A stretch of 64,000 bases of DNA from Oceanospirillum sanctuarii (GCF_002150805.1 NZ_MTBA01000012.1:29041-93040), one strand, 5' to 3'; counted from the first letter of the stretch, positions 37,083 through 49,160 are shown. Notes: generated by a model from the sequence alone, not told the origin. Made by a program: numbers and translations.

Positions 37083-37433
37083 TTAGAATTCCAGACCGCC
37101 TTCACGGGCAGCATCTGCCAGCGCTTTAACACGGCCGTGATACTTGTAGCCGGAGCGATCAAATGCAACCTTAGTTACACCTGCTTCTTTTGCGCGTTCA
37201 GCAATCAGCTTGCCTACTTTGCCTGCCGCTTCAACGTTGCCCGTTGCGCCATCACGCAGAGTTGCATCTACAGTAGATGCAGCAGCCAGAACCTGGCCGC
37301 CGTCTGGGCTGATGATTTGAGCATAAATGTGACGCGGGGTGCGGTTCACACACAGGCGGTGTACGCCGAGCTCACGCATTTTGGCACGTGCACGACGCGC
37401 GCGACGTAAACGAGACTCTTTTTTAGCGCTCAT
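37083..37433 (-). CDS. rplR: 50S ribosomal protein L18
   Basis: This 116-residue protein binds 5S rRNA together with L5 and L25. The basic N-terminus ([20 protein letters not shown]) is followed by [20 protein letters not shown] and the conserved C-terminal [28 protein letters not shown] region. Spc operon between rplF and rpsE, gaps of about 10 bases. Confidence 0.98.
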   Translation of the reverse strand: MSAKKESRLRRARRARAKMRELGVHRLCVNRTPRHIYAQIISPDGGQVLAAASTVDATLRDGATGNVEAAGKVGKLIAERAKEAGVTKVAFDRSGYKYHGRVKALADAAREGGLEF

Positions 37434-37442
37434 AACCCTGCC

Positions 37443-37973
37443 TTACTTCTTCTTAGCTTCTTTGCGACGTACTTGCTCGTCCGCATAACGGATACCCTTA
37501 CCTTTATAAGGCTCAGGTGGACGGTAAGCACGAATCTCTGCAGCAACCTGGCCCAGCAGCTGTTTATCAGCACTTTTCAGTACGATAACAGTATTGCTTG
37601 GCGTCTCGGCACTCACACCTTCAGGTAGCTTGTAGTCTACCGGGTGGGAGAAACCTAGAGCCAGACTCAGTTCACTGCCCTTAGCCTGAGCACGGTAACC
37701 AACACCAAGGATGTTCAGTGTCTTAGTGAAACCTTCACTAGCACCAACCACCATGTTGTTGATCAAGGCACGAGCGGTACCCACCTGTGCCCATGATGCT
37801 TTCTCAGACGCCGGGGCAAAGGTCAGCACGTTATCGTTTTGTTCAACTACTACGTCTGCGTGCAGATCCAGCTTCAGTTCACCCTGCTTACCTTTAACAG
37901 TAACCAGCTGACCTTCTTGCTTGAATTCAACGCCGCTCGGCAGTTCAACAGGACTTTTTGCTACCCTGGACAT
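37443..37973 (-). CDS. rplF: 50S ribosomal protein L6
   Basis: This 176-residue protein near the base of the L7/L12 stalk and the sarcin-ricin loop has two copies of a similar fold: the first to about residue 82 ([17 protein letters not shown]), the second with [20 protein letters not shown] and the C-terminal [17 protein letters not shown]. Spc operon between rpsH and rplR. Confidence 0.98.
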   Translation of the reverse strand: MSRVAKSPVELPSGVEFKQEGQLVTVKGKQGELKLDLHADVVVEQNDNVLTFAPASEKASWAQVGTARALINNMVVGASEGFTKTLNILGVGYRAQAKGSELSLALGFSHPVDYKLPEGVSAETPSNTVIVLKSADKQLLGQVAAEIRAYRPPEPYKGKGIRYADEQVRRKEAKKK

Positions 37974-37982
37974 TTCGATCTC

Positions 37983-38375
37983 CTAGAATACGGTGCAGAT
38001 GACTTCGCCACCAACACCGGCCTGGCGTGCTGCACGGTCGGTCATAACACCTTTAGAGGTGGACACGATCGCTACACCCAAACCACCTTCGATCTTCGGC
38101 AGAGCTTCAACGCCTTTATACTGGCGCAGACTCGGCTTACTAACACGCTCGATTTTTTCAATAACCGGCTTGCCTTCGAAGTACTTAAGTTCAACAGTCA
38201 GTGAAGGCTTCACGTCACCTGCAACAGAATAATCTGTGATGTAACCTTCTTCCTTCAGCACACGTGCCAGCTCAACCTTCAGTTTTGATGAAGGCATGGA
38301 GACGGACTCCTTAGCTACCATTTGTGCGTTACGGATACGAGTGAACATATCCGCCAGTGTATCTTGCATGCTCAT
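37983..38375 (-). CDS. rpsH: 30S ribosomal protein S8
   Basis: This 130-residue 16S rRNA binder is important in assembling the central domain. It starts [20 protein letters not shown] and ends [15 protein letters not shown] ([19 protein letters not shown], then VICTVF). In E. coli S8 represses the spc operon by binding near rplE; whether the same site exists here was not resolved. Position between rpsN and rplF is standard. Confidence 0.97.
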   Translation of the reverse strand: MSMQDTLADMFTRIRNAQMVAKESVSMPSSKLKVELARVLKEEGYITDYSVAGDVKPSLTVELKYFEGKPVIEKIERVSKPSLRQYKGVEALPKIEGGLGVAIVSTSKGVMTDRAARQAGVGGEVICTVF

Positions 38376-38402
38376 TAGGTTCGCGCTCCTAAATATACGC
38401 GG

Positions 38403-38708
38403 TTACCAGCTTGCTTTACGCAGGCCAGGAACATCACCACGCATGGCAGCTTCACGCAACTTGATACGGCTCAGGCCGAACTTGTTGTAGAAGCCATGCG
38501 GACGACCAGTCACACGACAGCGATTACGCTGACGTGCTGGGCTGGAGTCACGTGGCAGTTTCTGCAGCTGTTGCTGTGCTTCCCAACGATCTTCTTCAGA
38601 AGTCGCTGGGTTAGCGATCAGTGCTTTCAGTTCAGAACGCTTTGCAGCGAATTTCTGAACCAGCTTGGCGCGCTTCAGCTCACGCTGAACCATACTAACT
38701 TTTGCCAT
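38403..38708 (-). CDS. rpsN: 30S ribosomal protein S14 (zinc-free form)
   Basis: This 101-residue protein of the 30S head starts [20 protein letters not shown] and has [20 protein letters not shown]. The length and the absence of the CxxC pairs show the longer zinc-independent form of S14. The ATG at 38708 was chosen at the conserved start; 13 upstream in-frame codons overlap the rplE gap and are not conserved. Spc operon between rplE and rpsH. Confidence 0.97.
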   Translation of the reverse strand: MAKVSMVQRELKRAKLVQKFAAKRSELKALIANPATSEEDRWEAQQQLQKLPRDSSPARQRNRCRVTGRPHGFYNKFGLSRIKLREAAMRGDVPGLRKASW

Positions 38709-38718
38709 GATCCTACCC

Positions 38719-39258
38719 TTATTTCTTGAACGGGAACTGTAAAGCACTCAGAAGTGCTAAACCTTCCTCGTTAGTTTCCGCAGTGGTAGTGATAGTGATA
38801 TCTAAACCGCGGATACGATCCACTTTGTCGTATTCAATTTCAGGGAAGATGATCTGTTCACGAACACCCATGCTGTAATTGCCACGACCGTCAAACGATT
38901 TCGGGTTCAGACCACGGAAGTCACGAACACGCGGAATAGAAATGTCTACCAGACGATCCAGGAACTCCCACATACGATCAGCGCGCATGGTCACCTTGCA
39001 ACCGATCGGCCAACCTTCACGTACCTTAAAGCCAGCAACAGATTTGCGTGCTTTAGTTACGATTGGTTTTTGGCCACTCAGTGCTTCAAGGTCTACCAGT
39101 GCGTTATCAATCAGCTTTTTATCGCTGGTTGCATCGCCGATACCCATGTTAAGAGTCACCTTTGTGATGCGGGGAACCTGCATCACATTTTTGTAACCAA
39201 ACTGCTCCTGCAACTTGGCTACAACTTCTGACTTATATAACTCTTTCAGTCTCGCCAT
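38719..39258 (-). CDS. rplE: 50S ribosomal protein L5
   Basis: This 179-residue protein carries 5S rRNA to the large subunit and contacts P-site tRNA. It starts [20 protein letters not shown]; the conserved [36 protein letters not shown] and [20 protein letters not shown] are all present. Spc operon between rplX and rpsN. Confidence 0.98.
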   Translation of the reverse strand: MARLKELYKSEVVAKLQEQFGYKNVMQVPRITKVTLNMGIGDATSDKKLIDNALVDLEALSGQKPIVTKARKSVAGFKVREGWPIGCKVTMRADRMWEFLDRLVDISIPRVRDFRGLNPKSFDGRGNYSMGVREQIIFPEIEYDKVDRIRGLDITITTTAETNEEGLALLSALQFPFKK

Positions 39259-39275
39259 GATGTTACCTGACTCGA

Positions 39276-39593
39276 TTAGGCGTCGATCTCTTTCTGGGTC
39301 GACTTGTAAATCCGAACCTTGGAACCATCTTCCAAGACCTTGAAACCAACGCGATCTGCTTTGTTAGTTTCTTTGTTATAAATGGCAACATTTGAGGAAT
39401 GGATGGGCGCTTCGCGCTCAACAATACCACCTTGTGTGCCTAACATCGGGTTTGGCTTGGTGTGACGTTTAACCATATTCACACCTGAAATAACAATGCG
39501 ACCATCTTTAAGAACACGCTTAATGGTGCCGCGCTTGCCTTTATCCTTACCCGCAATGACGATTACCTCGTCTTCACGTTTAATTTTACGCAT
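39276..39593 (-). CDS. rplX: 50S ribosomal protein L24
   Basis: This 105-residue assembly-initiating protein at the tunnel exit has a KOW motif near the start ([20 protein letters not shown]) and the conserved [20 protein letters not shown]. Spc operon between rplN and rplE, 17-base gaps on both sides. Confidence 0.98.
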   Translation of the reverse strand: MRKIKREDEVIVIAGKDKGKRGTIKRVLKDGRIVISGVNMVKRHTKPNPMLGTQGGIVEREAPIHSSNVAIYNKETNKADRVGFKVLEDGSKVRIYKSTQKEIDA

Positions 39594-39610
39594 AGCCGGT
39601 CTCTCGCTCC

Positions 39611-39979
39611 CTACAGCACTTCTGGCGCCAAGGAAATAATCTTCATGAACTTTTCGCCACGCAGTTCACGTGTCACAGGGCCGAAGATACGGGTCCCGAT
39701 CGGGGCATCGTTAGCATTCAGCATTACTGCTGCGTTACCATCGAAACGGATCACAGAACCGTCCGGACGACGAATACCCTGACGTGTACGAACTACTACA
39801 GCCTTCAGGACTTGACCTTTTTTAACCTTACCGCGAGGAATTGCTTCCTTAACGGTAACTTTGATGATGTCACCAACTCGTGCATAACGACGCTTAGAAC
39901 CACCAAGCACCTTAATACACATTACACGACGAGCGCCGCTGTTGTCGGCCACATCAAGCATGGTTTGCGTTTGAATCAT
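39611..39979 (-). CDS. rplN: 50S ribosomal protein L14
   Basis: This 122-residue interface protein contacts 16S rRNA through bridge B8. It starts [20 protein letters not shown] and contains [20 protein letters not shown] and [14 protein letters not shown]. It opens the spc gene group. The 54-base gap before it, after rpsQ, has no recognisable promoter, so the S10 and spc groups are probably read as one long transcript. Confidence 0.98.
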   Translation of the reverse strand: MIQTQTMLDVADNSGARRVMCIKVLGGSKRRYARVGDIIKVTVKEAIPRGKVKKGQVLKAVVVRTRQGIRRPDGSVIRFDGNAAVMLNANDAPIGTRIFGPVTRELRGEKFMKIISLAPEVL

Positions 39980-40033
39980 CGGTTCTTCTCCAAACCAAAT
40001 ACGCTAACTAAACTTCGATTTGTGCCAGAGCTA

Positions 40034-40300
40034 TTACAGCTCAACAGCACGCTCATCGATGCTCACCAAAGTCCAGGTCTTAGTCTTAGAAATAGGACGA
40101 CATTCCTGGATCGTAACTACATCACCCATGTTTGCAGAGTTATCTGCGTCATGAGCGTGCAGCTTGGTTGAACGGCGGACATACTTACCATAGATGGGGT
40201 GTGCTACACGACGCTCAACCAGTACAGTGATGGACTTGTCCATCTTGTTGCTTACCACTTTACCGGTAACGGTACGGGTATTTTTTTCTGTATCAGCCAT
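40034..40300 (-). CDS. rpsQ: 30S ribosomal protein S17
   Basis: This 88-residue OB-fold protein binds 16S rRNA in the body of the small subunit. It contains [35 protein letters not shown] and the conserved [18 protein letters not shown]. It is the last gene of the S10 group, 1 base after rpmC. Confidence 0.98.
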   Translation of the reverse strand: MADTEKNTRTVTGKVVSNKMDKSITVLVERRVAHPIYGKYVRRSTKLHAHDADNSANMGDVVTIQECRPISKTKTWTLVSIDERAVEL

Positions 40301-40301
40301 C

Positions 40302-40493
40302 TTAGTTACCTGCTTTTTCTTTCAGCAAAGTCTTAACGCGAGCGATGTCACGACGAACCTGTTGCAGCAGGTGAGTCTGATTCAGCTGACCAGTGCCTTT
40401 CTGCATACGCAGTTGGAACTGATCACGAAGCAGAGTTTCCAGCTGTTCGTTTAGCTCTTGAACAGACTTTTCACGTAGTTCTGCTGCTTTCAT
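40302..40493 (-). CDS. rpmC: 50S ribosomal protein L29
   Basis: This 63-residue two-helix protein at the tunnel exit forms part of the binding site for trigger factor and SRP. It starts [19 protein letters not shown] and has the [20 protein letters not shown] helix. Its ATG shares a base with the rplP stop (TAATG), indicating coupled translation. Confidence 0.98.
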   Translation of the reverse strand: MKAAELREKSVQELNEQLETLLRDQFQLRMQKGTGQLNQTHLLQQVRRDIARVKTLLKEKAGN

Positions 40494-40903
40494 TACATCA
40501 CCGTCCGCTTAACAAAGGTGGTTGACACAGGGAGCTTAGCAGCTGCCAGTGTAAATGCTTCACGAGCCAGCTGTTCAGATACCCCTTCCATCTCGTAAAG
40601 GACACGGCCTGGTTGAACCTGGCAAACCCAGTATTCAACGTTACCCTTACCTTTACCCTGACGCACTTCCAGAGGCTTACCAGTGATCGGCTTATCAGGA
40701 AATACGCGGATCCAGATTTTACCACCACGCTTGATGTGACGCGTCATAGTACGACGTGCCGCTTCAATTTGACGTGCGGTAATACGGCCGCGACCTGTTG
40801 CTTTCAGACCGAATTCACCGAAGCTCACATTATGTCCGCGAGCCAGACCGCGGTTGCGGCCCTTCATCATCTTGCGGAACTTGGTACGCTTTGGCTGTAA
40901 CAT
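40493..40903 (-). CDS. rplP: 50S ribosomal protein L16
   Basis: This 136-residue protein near the A-site and peptidyl-transferase centre helps position tRNA. It starts [20 protein letters not shown] and contains the conserved Arg region [20 protein letters not shown] and [21 protein letters not shown]10 operon between rpsC and rpmC. E. coli L16 is hydroxylated on an Arg by YcfD; the target motif region is conserved here. Confidence 0.98.
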   Translation of the reverse strand: MLQPKRTKFRKMMKGRNRGLARGHNVSFGEFGLKATGRGRITARQIEAARRTMTRHIKRGGKIWIRVFPDKPITGKPLEVRQGKGKGNVEYWVCQVQPGRVLYEMEGVSEQLAREAFTLAAAKLPVSTTFVKRTVM

Positions 40904-40913
40904 TGTCTATCTC

Positions 40914-41594
40914 CTACTTGCCTTTTTTCTTAGGCGCGTTCTGCTTTGCACGAACTTCTTCGATGCCGCCCAGGATCTCGCCTTTGAAGATCCAGACTTT
41001 TACACCGATCACACCGTAAGTGGTGTGCGCTTCAGCAGTCGCGTAGTCAATGTCAGCACGCAGCGTGTGCAGAGGCACACGGCCTTCGCGATACCACTCA
41101 GAACGTGCAATTTCAGCACCACCCAGACGACCAGATACCTGGATCTTGATACCTTTAGCACCAAGACGCATTGCATTCTGTACCGCACGCTTCATAGCGC
41201 GACGGAACATAACACGACGCTCCAGCTGGCTAGCTACAGATTCTGCAACCAGTTTGCCGTCTAGTTCAGGTTTGCGAACTTCTTCAATGTTGATATGTAC
41301 AGGCACGCCCATCATCTTAGTGACTTCGTTGCGCAGTTTTTCAACATCTTCGCCTTTCTTACCAATCACGATGCCCGGACGAGCAGTGTGAATGGTGATA
41401 CGAGCATTCTGAGCTGGGCGCTCAATCTGAATACGGCTTACAGAAGCCTGCTTCAGACGATCCTGCAGGAACGCACGAACCTGAAGATCGTTATTCAGGT
41501 TGTCAGCGTAGTCACGACCTTCTGCGAACCACGTAGAAGTGTGATCTTTAACAATACCCAGTCGAATGCCAGTTGGATGTACTTTCTGACCCAT
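40914..41594 (-). CDS. rpsC: 30S ribosomal protein S3
   Basis: This 226-residue protein at the mRNA entry tunnel contributes to helicase activity. It starts [20 protein letters not shown], has a KH domain with the GxxG-type loop in [16 protein letters not shown], and a C-terminal domain with [20 protein letters not shown]. The basic tail ends [11 protein letters not shown]10 operon between rplV and rplP. Confidence 0.98.
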   Translation of the reverse strand: MGQKVHPTGIRLGIVKDHTSTWFAEGRDYADNLNNDLQVRAFLQDRLKQASVSRIQIERPAQNARITIHTARPGIVIGKKGEDVEKLRNEVTKMMGVPVHINIEEVRKPELDGKLVAESVASQLERRVMFRRAMKRAVQNAMRLGAKGIKIQVSGRLGGAEIARSEWYREGRVPLHTLRADIDYATAEAHTTYGVIGVKVWIFKGEILGGIEEVRAKQNAPKKKGK

Positions 41595-41605
41595 CTGGTC
41601 GTCTC

Positions 41606-41938
41606 CTACTTATCTGCTACCTTAACCGTGATATGGCAAGTGCGCTTAAGAATGCGATCAGCACGGCCTTTAGCACGTGGTCTGATACGCTTCATGGTCA
41701 TACCTTCATCAACAAAAATTGTTGATACGCGCAGCTCATCGATATCCGCACCTTCATTGTGCTCGGCATTGGCAATTGCTGATTCAAGAACTTTCTTAAC
41801 CAGCGCCGCAGCCTTTTTCGGGCTGAAGGTCAGCAGATTCAGTGCATCTGCTACTGGCATTCCGCGAACCTGGTCAGCTACCAAACGCGCCTTCTGTGCG
41901 GATAAGCGAGCACCCCGTAATTTAGCGGCTACTTCCAT
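41606..41938 (-). CDS. rplV: 50S ribosomal protein L22
   Basis: This 110-residue protein has a long beta-hairpin ([20 protein letters not shown] region) that lines the exit tunnel at the constriction, the site changed in some macrolide-resistant strains. It begins [21 protein letters not shown]10 operon between rpsS and rpsC, short gaps. Confidence 0.98.
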   Translation of the reverse strand: MEVAAKLRGARLSAQKARLVADQVRGMPVADALNLLTFSPKKAAALVKKVLESAIANAEHNEGADIDELRVSTIFVDEGMTMKRIRPRAKGRADRILKRTCHITVKVADK

Positions 41939-41955
41939 CTCTTATTCCCCTCGGC

Positions 41956-42231
41956 TTAACGCTTGGCTTTCTTGTCTACTACGTGACCACGATAGGTACG
42001 AGTAGCAGCGAATTCACCCAGCTTGTGGCCTACCATCTCTTCAGAGACAAGTACAGGCACGTGCTGGCGACCGTTATGAACTGCAATGGTCAGACCTACC
42101 ATTTCTGGCAGGATCATGGAACGACGAGACCAAGTCTTAATAGGACGACGCTCGTTGTTTTCCAGTGCAGCTTCAACCTTCTTCAACAGATGCAGGTCAA
42201 TAAATGGACCTTTTTTCAGTGAACGTGGCAC
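41956..42231 (-). CDS. rpsS: 30S ribosomal protein S19
   Basis: This 91-residue head protein binds 16S rRNA with S13. It starts [20 protein letters not shown] and contains [20 protein letters not shown] and [15 protein letters not shown], all highly conserved. S10 operon between rplB and rplV. Confidence 0.98.
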   Translation of the reverse strand: MPRSLKKGPFIDLHLLKKVEAALENNERRPIKTWSRRSMILPEMVGLTIAVHNGRQHVPVLVSEEMVGHKLGEFAATRTYRGHVVDKKAKR

Positions 42232-42253
42232 AGCTGTATCCTCTTAATAACTG

Positions 42254-43081
42254 TTACTTAGAACCGCGACGACGGACAATCAGTCGATCAGTACGCTTGT
42301 TCTTACGTGTCTTATGACCTTTAGTCGGCACACCCCATGGGGTTACTGGATGACGACCACCAGAGGTACGACCCTCACCACCACCGTGTGGGTGATCAAC
42401 AGGGTTCATTGCAACACCGCGAACAGTTGGACGAACACCACGCCAGCGTGTAGCACCTGCTTTACCCAGGCGACGCAGACTGTGCTCAGAGTTACCAACT
42501 TCACCCAGAGTTGCACGACATTCAACCAGTACTTTGCGCATTTCGCCGGAACGCAGACGCAGAGTTGCATAAGCACCTTCACGAGCTACCAGCTGAACTG
42601 CAGCACCAGCAGAACGTGCAATTTGTGCACCTTTACCTGGTTTCAGTTCGATACAGTGGATAACGCTACCAACAGGGATGTTGCGCAGTGGCAGAGTGTT
42701 GCCCGGTTTGATCGGAGCATCTACGCCAGACTGTACAGGATCACCTGCTTTTACACCTTTTGGTGCAATGATGTAACGACGCTCACCGTCCGCATACTTC
42801 AGCAGTGCAATATGCGCAGTACGGTTCGGATCGTATTCAATACGCTCAACAACCGCTGGGATACCGTCTTTGTTACGACGAAAATCTACCAGACGGTAGT
42901 GTTGGCGATGACCACCACCAATGTGGCGAGTGGTGATACGACCGTTGTTGTTACGTCCGCCAGTTTTCTGTTTTTTAGCCAGCAGTGGTGCATAAGGAGC
43001 ACCTTTGTGCAGATCACTGTTAACTACTTTAACAACGTGGCGACGACCTGCTGATGTGGGTTTAGATTTAACAATAGCCAT
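42254..43081 (-). CDS. rplB: 50S ribosomal protein L2
   Basis: This 275-residue protein is one of the oldest large-subunit proteins, needed for subunit joining and tRNA binding. It begins [20 protein letters not shown]; conserved parts include [20 protein letters not shown] and the C-terminal [20 protein letters not shown] with the His close to the catalytic centre. The ATG at 43081 starts conservation; 11 upstream in-frame codons are not conserved. S10 operon between rplW and rpsS. Confidence 0.98.
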   Translation of the reverse strand: MAIVKSKPTSAGRRHVVKVVNSDLHKGAPYAPLLAKKQKTGGRNNNGRITTRHIGGGHRQHYRLVDFRRNKDGIPAVVERIEYDPNRTAHIALLKYADGERRYIIAPKGVKAGDPVQSGVDAPIKPGNTLPLRNIPVGSVIHCIELKPGKGAQIARSAGAAVQLVAREGAYATLRLRSGEMRKVLVECRATLGEVGNSEHSLRRLGKAGATRWRGVRPTVRGVAMNPVDHPHGGGEGRTSGGRHPVTPWGVPTKGHKTRKNKRTDRLIVRRRGSK

Positions 43082-43097
43082 TGTCCCAACTCCTCGC

Positions 43098-43394
43098 TTA
43101 TTCAGCGCCAGCAAAGTCGATTTCTTGACCTTCCGCTACAGACACATAAGCCTTGCGGAAACCTTTACGACGACCGATACCACGGGCAGTACGCTTAGTT
43201 TTACCTTTAACGTTTACAGTGCTAACACCGGTAACGCTAACTTCAAACAGAGCTTCTACAGCCTTTTTGATTTCTGGTTTAGTCGCATCAGCAGCTACTT
43301 TAAATACGTACTGATTGTTTGCATCAGCAACGATAGCCGCTTTTTCAGAAATGTGAGGTCCTAGCAGAACCTTGAAAATGCGCTCTTGGTTCAT
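43098..43394 (-). CDS. rplW: 50S ribosomal protein L23
   Basis: This 98-residue tunnel-exit protein is the main docking site for trigger factor and SRP. It starts [20 protein letters not shown] and has [20 protein letters not shown] and [20 protein letters not shown]. Its start overlaps the rplD end by 4 bases (ATGA), suggesting translational coupling. S10 operon. Confidence 0.98.
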   Translation of the reverse strand: MNQERIFKVLLGPHISEKAAIVADANNQYVFKVAADATKPEIKKAVEALFEVSVTGVSTVNVKGKTKRTARGIGRRKGFRKAYVSVAEGQEIDFAGAE

Positions 43395-43999
43395 CCCAGC
43401 TTCTCCTCGAACTGACGCAGAGCAGGTACAGTTACCAGCACTTTTTCGTAAGCTACCAAGCTAACCGGGCTTGCTGCTGCAACATCAACAACTTCTACGT
43501 TAGGGATGTTACGAGCGGCCAGGAACAAGTTAGTATCAACTTCTGAAGTCACGATCAGAACTTTGTTCAGATCCATGTCATTCAGCTTGTTCACCAGAAT
43601 TTTGGTTTTTGGCGCATCTACAGTGAACTCTTCTACTGCAACCAGACGCTCTTGGCGTGCCAGCTCAGACAGGATGCTGCGCATTGCTGCACGGTACATC
43701 TTTTTGTTCACTTTCTGCTCAAAGTTCTGAGGCTTAGCTGCGAAAGTAGTACCACCGGAACGCCAGATTGGGCTACGAATAGTACCCGCACGAGCTCGAC
43801 CAGTACCTTTCTGACGAAATGGTTTAGCACCACCACCACTCACTTCTGAGCGGGTTTTCTGTGCACGAGTGCCTTGACGGGCTGCTGCCAGATACGCAGT
43901 AACAACCTGGTGTACCAGAGCTTCGTTATACTCTTTACCAAAAGTTGCTTCAGATACTTCAACGGTACCTGCTGCTCCGCCTGCAAGATTCAGATTCAT
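43391..43999 (-). CDS. rplD: 50S ribosomal protein L4
   Basis: This 202-residue protein has a long basic loop that reaches into the exit tunnel (the [19 protein letters not shown] region). In E. coli L4 also represses the S10 operon by acting on its leader RNA. Here the S10 leader is only about 50 bases, which questions that control. It lies between rplC and rplW. Confidence 0.98.
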   Translation of the reverse strand: MNLNLAGGAAGTVEVSEATFGKEYNEALVHQVVTAYLAAARQGTRAQKTRSEVSGGGAKPFRQKGTGRARAGTIRSPIWRSGGTTFAAKPQNFEQKVNKKMYRAAMRSILSELARQERLVAVEEFTVDAPKTKILVNKLNDMDLNKVLIVTSEVDTNLFLAARNIPNVEVVDVAAASPVSLVAYEKVLVTVPALRQFEEKLG

Positions 44000-44010
44000 T
44001 CTCTTACCCC

Positions 44011-44652
44011 TTAGCCGCGAGCTTTAACTGCTGGACGAACAATAACCTGACTACCTGGAGCACCAGGAATACCGCCTTTAACCAGCAGCAGGTTGCGTTC
44101 TGCATCTACACGAACAACTTCCAGACTCTGAACAGTTTTACGCTCAGCACCCATGTGACCGGCCATTTTCTTACCTTTGAAAACGCGACCTGGGGTCTGA
44201 CACTGACCAATAGAACCTGGAGCACGATGGGAAAGAGAGTTACCGTGCGTGGCATCTTGGGTACGGAAGTTCCAACGCTTAACAGCACCTTGGAAACCTT
44301 TACCCTTGGAAGAACCGGTCACATCAATCAGTTGACCAGCTTCAAAGAGGGATACGTTCAGCTCACCACCAACTTCAGGTGCTTCTTCACCTTCAGCCAG
44401 ACGGAACTCAACCAGACCTTTACCAGCCGCAACACCCGCTTTCGCGAAGTGACCTGCTTCTGCTTTGGTCAGATGCTTTGCTTTACGCTCACCAGAAGTA
44501 ACCTGGATCGCAGCATAGCCGTCTTTTTCAAGCGTACGAACCTGTGTTACGCGGTTTGGAGAAACCTCGATAACAGTTACAGGTACGGATACACCATCTT
44601 CGGTAAATACGCGGGTCATACCGCTTTTCTTACCGACAAGACCGATAGTCAT
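44011..44652 (-). CDS. rplC: 50S ribosomal protein L3
   Basis: This 213-residue assembly-initiating protein has an extension that reaches the peptidyl-transferase centre ([20 protein letters not shown], with the Gln that is N5-methylated by PrmB in E. coli, and [12 protein letters not shown]). It starts [21 protein letters not shown] 115-base gap separates it from rpsJ, longer than other gaps in the operon; no promoter or terminator was clear there. Confidence 0.98.
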   Translation of the reverse strand: MTIGLVGKKSGMTRVFTEDGVSVPVTVIEVSPNRVTQVRTLEKDGYAAIQVTSGERKAKHLTKAEAGHFAKAGVAAGKGLVEFRLAEGEEAPEVGGELNVSLFEAGQLIDVTGSSKGKGFQGAVKRWNFRTQDATHGNSLSHRAPGSIGQCQTPGRVFKGKKMAGHMGAERKTVQSLEVVRVDAERNLLLVKGGIPGAPGSQVIVRPAVKARG

Positions 44653-44767
44653 ATTTCGACTCCTTAGTGTACGGGGCTATCACCCGCTATGGCTGCACTT
44701 TTCATTGCATTCCACTGATAAATTGTGTGTCGTCTCGCGACGAGCGCCTAATTTTAAAATTGGCTAA

Positions 44768-45079
44768 TTAGCCAAGACTGATCTGCACATCAACACCAGC
44801 AGCCAGATCCAGCTTCATCAGTGCGTCTACTGTCTTTTCTGTAGGCTCAACGATGTCAAGAACACGCTTATGAGTACGAACTTCGTACTGATCACGCGCG
44901 TCTTTGTTCACGTGAGGAGAAATCAGAACAGTAAAACGCTCTTTGCGGGTCGGCAGCGGGATTGGACCATGCACCTGAGCACCAGTACGCTTTGCAGTAT
45001 CAACAATCTCCTGCGCGGACTGATCGATCAGACGATGATCGAATGCTTTCAGACGAATTCGAATTTTCTGGTTTTGCAT
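44768..45079 (-). CDS. rpsJ: 30S ribosomal protein S10 (NusE)
   Basis: This 103-residue head protein also serves with NusB in antitermination and binds NusG to link transcription and translation. It starts [20 protein letters not shown] and contains [20 protein letters not shown] and [16 protein letters not shown]. It is the first gene of the S10 operon, with a near-consensus promoter at 45139-45167. The ATG at 45079 is at the conserved start. Confidence 0.98.
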   Translation of the reverse strand: MQNQKIRIRLKAFDHRLIDQSAQEIVDTAKRTGAQVHGPIPLPTRKERFTVLISPHVNKDARDQYEVRTHKRVLDIVEPTEKTVDALMKLDLAAGVDVQISLG

Positions 45080-45138
45080 TCCAAAAACCCCAGTTGGAAA
45101 CGAGCGTAATGAGCTCACCCTTGATAAAAAGGAAGCGC

Positions 45139-45167
45139 ATTGTAAGAGGAGGGAAATCAGATGTCAA
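45139..45167 (-). promoter_or_regulatory. Near-consensus sigma-70 promoter of the S10 operon
   Basis: On the minus strand TTGACA (45162-45167) and TACAAT (45139-45144) are separated by exactly 17 bases. Transcription should start near 45132, leaving a leader of only about 50 bases before rpsJ. It sits just after the tuf terminator. Confidence 0.88.
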
Positions 45168-45177
45168 GCATAGACGA

Positions 45178-45209
45178 AAAGGGATCACCGAATTAATCGG
45201 GATCCCTTT
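45178..45209 (-). terminator. Terminator after tuf
   Basis: A 9-pair stem AAAGGGATC/GATCCCTTT with an inner CGA-TCG helix and a short T run, 24 bases after the tuf stop. It separates the str operon from the S10 operon promoter. Confidence 0.75.
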
Positions 45210-45232
45210 CCAGCCTGAATCAAGGAGTAATA

Positions 45233-46456
45233 TTACTCGATGATTTTAGCAACAACACCAGCACCTACTGTACGGCCGCCTTCACGAATCGCGAAACGCA
45301 GACCTTCTTCCATCGCGATAGGAGCGATCAGAGTAGCGCGCAGCTGAACGTTGTCACCTGGCATTACCATTTCAACGCCTTCTGGCAGCTCGCAAGCACC
45401 AGTTACGTCAGTAGTACGGAAGTAGAACTGTGGACGGTAGCCTTTGAAGAAAGGAGTGTGACGACCACCTTCTTCTTTGGACAGAACGTATACTTCTGCT
45501 TCAAATTCAGTGTGAGGCAGGATAGAACCTGGCTTACACAGAACCTGACCACGCTCAACTTCATCACGCTTAGTACCACGCAGCAGAGCACCAATGTTCT
45601 CACCTGCACGACCTTCGTCCAGCAGCTTACGGAACATTTCAACACCAGTACAAGTAGTCTTAGTAGTTTCTTTGATACCTACGATTTCTACTTCTTCACC
45701 AGTGTTAACGATACCACGCTCTACACGACCAGTTACTACAGTACCACGGCCAGAGATAGAGAATACGTCTTCGATTGGCATCAGGAACGGCTGATCGATA
45801 GCACGCTCAGGCTCAGGGATGTAAGAATCCAGAGCTTCAACCAGTTTCTTAACAGCAGTAGTACCCAGCTCGTCAGCGTCTTCGCCGTTCAGTGCCATCA
45901 GTGCAGAACCTGCGATGATTGGAGTGTCGTCACCTGGGAAGTCGTAAGTAGACAGCAGGTCACGGATTTCCATTTCAACCAGTTCCAGCATCTCTGCGTA
46001 TTCTTCAGTACCAACGCCGCCACAATCTTCAGCCAGCAGGTCAGCTTTGTTCAGGAATACAACGATGTAAGGTACACCTACCTGACGAGACAGCAGGATG
46101 TGCTCACGAGTCTGAGGCATAGGACCGTCAGTCGCACCACAAACCAGGATTGCACCGTCCATCTGAGCAGCACCGGTGATCATGTTTTTAACATAGTCAG
46201 CGTGTCCTGGGCAGTCTACGTGCGCGTAGTGACGATCAGTGGAATCGTACTCAACGTGAGAAGTTGCGATGGTAATACCACGCTCACGCTCTTCAGGAGC
46301 ATTATCGATACCGTCGAAAGCAACCGCTTCGCCACCGAAAACTTCTGCACATACGCGAGTCAGAGCAGCAGTCAGAGTAGTTTTACCGTGGTCAACGTGG
46401 CCGATAGTACCAACGTTTACGTGCGGTTTGGAACGTTCAAATTTTTCTTTAGACAC
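45233..46456 (-). CDS. tuf: Elongation factor Tu
   Basis: This GTPase delivers aminoacyl-tRNA to the ribosome. It has 407 residues against 394 in E. coli; the longer form is common in marine gammaproteobacteria. GTP motifs are [18 protein letters not shown] and NKADL; the C-terminal [19 protein letters not shown] is intact. The start is GTG at 46456 with GAGG upstream. It follows fusA by 28 bases in the str operon. It is the only tuf gene in this window: the second copy often found beside tRNA-Trp/secE is missing there. Confidence 0.98.
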   Translation of the reverse strand: MSKEKFERSKPHVNVGTIGHVDHGKTTLTAALTRVCAEVFGGEAVAFDGIDNAPEERERGITIATSHVEYDSTDRHYAHVDCPGHADYVKNMITGAAQMDGAILVCGATDGPMPQTREHILLSRQVGVPYIVVFLNKADLLAEDCGGVGTEEYAEMLELVEMEIRDLLSTYDFPGDDTPIIAGSALMALNGEDADELGTTAVKKLVEALDSYIPEPERAIDQPFLMPIEDVFSISGRGTVVTGRVERGIVNTGEEVEIVGIKETTKTTCTGVEMFRKLLDEGRAGENIGALLRGTKRDEVERGQVLCKPGSILPHTEFEAEVYVLSKEEGGRHTPFFKGYRPQFYFRTTDVTGACELPEGVEMVMPGDNVQLRATLIAPIAMEEGLRFAIREGGRTVGAGVVAKIIE

Positions 46457-46484
46457 AGCTAAAACCTCTTTTCATATTTAGCGG

Positions 46485-48593
46485 TTATTTATGATTAATA
46501 ACAGCTTCAACAATGCTTGAAGGTGCTTCTGCATACTTCTCAAACTCCATGCTGTAGCTGGCACGGCCTTGAGTTGCAGAGCGCAGGTCGGTTGCATAAC
46601 CGAACATTTCACCTAGCGGTACCAGGGCACGAATGACTTTCCCCGAAACGGTATCATCCATACCTTGAACCAAACCACGACGACGGTTCAGGTCGCCCAT
46701 TACATCACCCATGTAATCTTCAGGTGTTACCACCTCAACCTTCATTACAGGCTCAAGAAGAACAGGATCTGCATTGATACAACCTTGTCTGACAGCCATA
46801 GAACCTGCGATTTTGAACGCCATCTCATTGGAGTCCACATCGTGGTAAGAACCATCAAACAATGTAACCTTAACGTCGATCATTGGGTAACCGGCCAGAA
46901 CACCATTCTGCAGCTGCTCAGCACAGCCTTTGTCTACGGCAGGAATGTATTCTTTAGGCACCACACCACCTACGACCTCACTATTGAACTCGTAGATCTT
47001 TTCGCCGTCTTCACCTTTGTCAACCAAAGGCTCAATACGTAGCCAAACGTGACCAAACTGACCACGACCACCGGACTGACGCACAAACTTACCTTCCTGC
47101 TCAACAGAAGAGCGGATGGTTTCGCGGTACGCGACCTGTGGCTTACCAATATTAGCATCCACCTTAAATTCGCGACGCATGCGGTCAACGATAATATCAA
47201 GGTGAAGCTCACCCATACCCGAAATCAGGGTCTGGCCGGTTTCTTCGTCAGTTTGTACGCGGAAGGACGGGTCTTCCTGAGCAAGCTTACCCAGCGCTAC
47301 ACCCATCTTCTCCTGATCTGCCTGAGTTTTAGGCTCAACAGCAACAGAGATAACAGGCTCTGGAAACTCCATACGCTCAAGGATGATTTTGCCATCCGCA
47401 TCACATAGGGTGTCACCGGTAGTGACATCTTTCATGCCGATCAGGGCAGCGATATCACCTGCACGAACTTCTTTGATCTCTTCACGGTCATTAGCGTGCA
47501 TCTGAACCATACGGCCCACACGCTCCTTCTTGCCTTTGACAGAGTTAAATACACTGTCGCCGGAATTCAGGACACCGGAATAAACGCGAACAAAGGTCAG
47601 CGCACCCACGAATGGGTCGGTAGCAATCTTGAAAGCCAAGGCAGAGAAAGGCGCAGAATCATCTGCCTCGCGGGTTTCGATGGTTTCACCATCGTCCAGC
47701 GTACCTTCAATCGCCTTAACTTCCGTTGGAGCTGGCAGATACTCTACAACAGCATCCAGAACCGCCTGCACGCCTTTGTTCTTAAATGCAGAACCACAAA
47801 GCGCCAGTACGATTTCATTATTCAGAACACGGGAACGAAGACCTGCCTTGATCTCTTCGATCGACAGCTCTTCGCCTTCGAGATACTTGTCCATCAACTC
47901 TTCAGATGCTTCAGCCGCAGCTTCAATCATCTTCTCACGGTACTCTTCAGCACGCGCAACATGCTCCGCAGGAACATCACGCAACTCATAAGTCATACCG
48001 TTATCGGCTTCATTCCAGTAGATAGCCTTCATGCGCATCAGATCGATAACGCCTTCAAACTCTTCTTCTGCACCGATATTCAGCTGAATCGGAACCGGTG
48101 TCGCATTCAGACGACTCTCAATCTGGTCAACCACGCGCAGAAAATCCGCGCCGGTACGATCCATCTTGTTAACAAATACAATACGGGGAACCTCGTATTT
48201 GTTCGCCTGACGCCAAACCGTTTCAGACTGTGGCTCAACACCAGATGAACCACAGAAAACCACCACAGCACCATCAAGAACACGAAGAGAACGCTCAACT
48301 TCAATGGTGAAGTCTACGTGCCCAGGCGTGTCAATAATGTTAACTCTGTGTTGATCAAACTGTTGATCCATACCTGACCAGAAACAGGTAGTAGCAGCAG
48401 AAGTAATGGTAATACCACGCTCCTGCTCTTGCTCCATCCAGTCCATAGTCGCCGCGCCATCGTGCACCTCGCCTATCTTGTGAGACAGGCCGGTGTAGAA
48501 GAGCACACGTTCAGTTGTGGTAGTTTTACCAGCATCAACGTGAGCACAAATACCGATGTTACGGTAGCGGTCAATTGGGGTCTTACGTGCCAC
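46485..48593 (-). CDS. fusA: Elongation factor G
   Basis: This translocase GTPase moves tRNA and mRNA after peptide bond formation and helps recycle ribosomes. It has 702 residues, with GTP motifs [18 protein letters not shown] and NKMDR, and the C-terminal domain IV loop (GRGQFGHVW) and [20 protein letters not shown]. The start is GTG at 48593 with GGGAG upstream. Str operon between rpsG and tuf. Confidence 0.98.
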   Translation of the reverse strand: MARKTPIDRYRNIGICAHVDAGKTTTTERVLFYTGLSHKIGEVHDGAATMDWMEQEQERGITITSAATTCFWSGMDQQFDQHRVNIIDTPGHVDFTIEVERSLRVLDGAVVVFCGSSGVEPQSETVWRQANKYEVPRIVFVNKMDRTGADFLRVVDQIESRLNATPVPIQLNIGAEEEFEGVIDLMRMKAIYWNEADNGMTYELRDVPAEHVARAEEYREKMIEAAAEASEELMDKYLEGEELSIEEIKAGLRSRVLNNEIVLALCGSAFKNKGVQAVLDAVVEYLPAPTEVKAIEGTLDDGETIETREADDSAPFSALAFKIATDPFVGALTFVRVYSGVLNSGDSVFNSVKGKKERVGRMVQMHANDREEIKEVRAGDIAALIGMKDVTTGDTLCDADGKIILERMEFPEPVISVAVEPKTQADQEKMGVALGKLAQEDPSFRVQTDEETGQTLISGMGELHLDIIVDRMRREFKVDANIGKPQVAYRETIRSSVEQEGKFVRQSGGRGQFGHVWLRIEPLVDKGEDGEKIYEFNSEVVGGVVPKEYIPAVDKGCAEQLQNGVLAGYPMIDVKVTLFDGSYHDVDSNEMAFKIAGSMAVRQGCINADPVLLEPVMKVEVVTPEDYMGDVMGDLNRRRGLVQGMDDTVSGKVIRALVPLGEMFGYATDLRSATQGRASYSMEFEKYAEAPSSIVEAVINHK

Positions 48594-48611
48594 GACATAT
48601 CTCCCGTTATA

Positions 48612-49121
<510 letters not shown>

Positions 49122-49160
49122 TTACTCCGGCCTTACTCTTATCAGACAGAAATTAAATTA

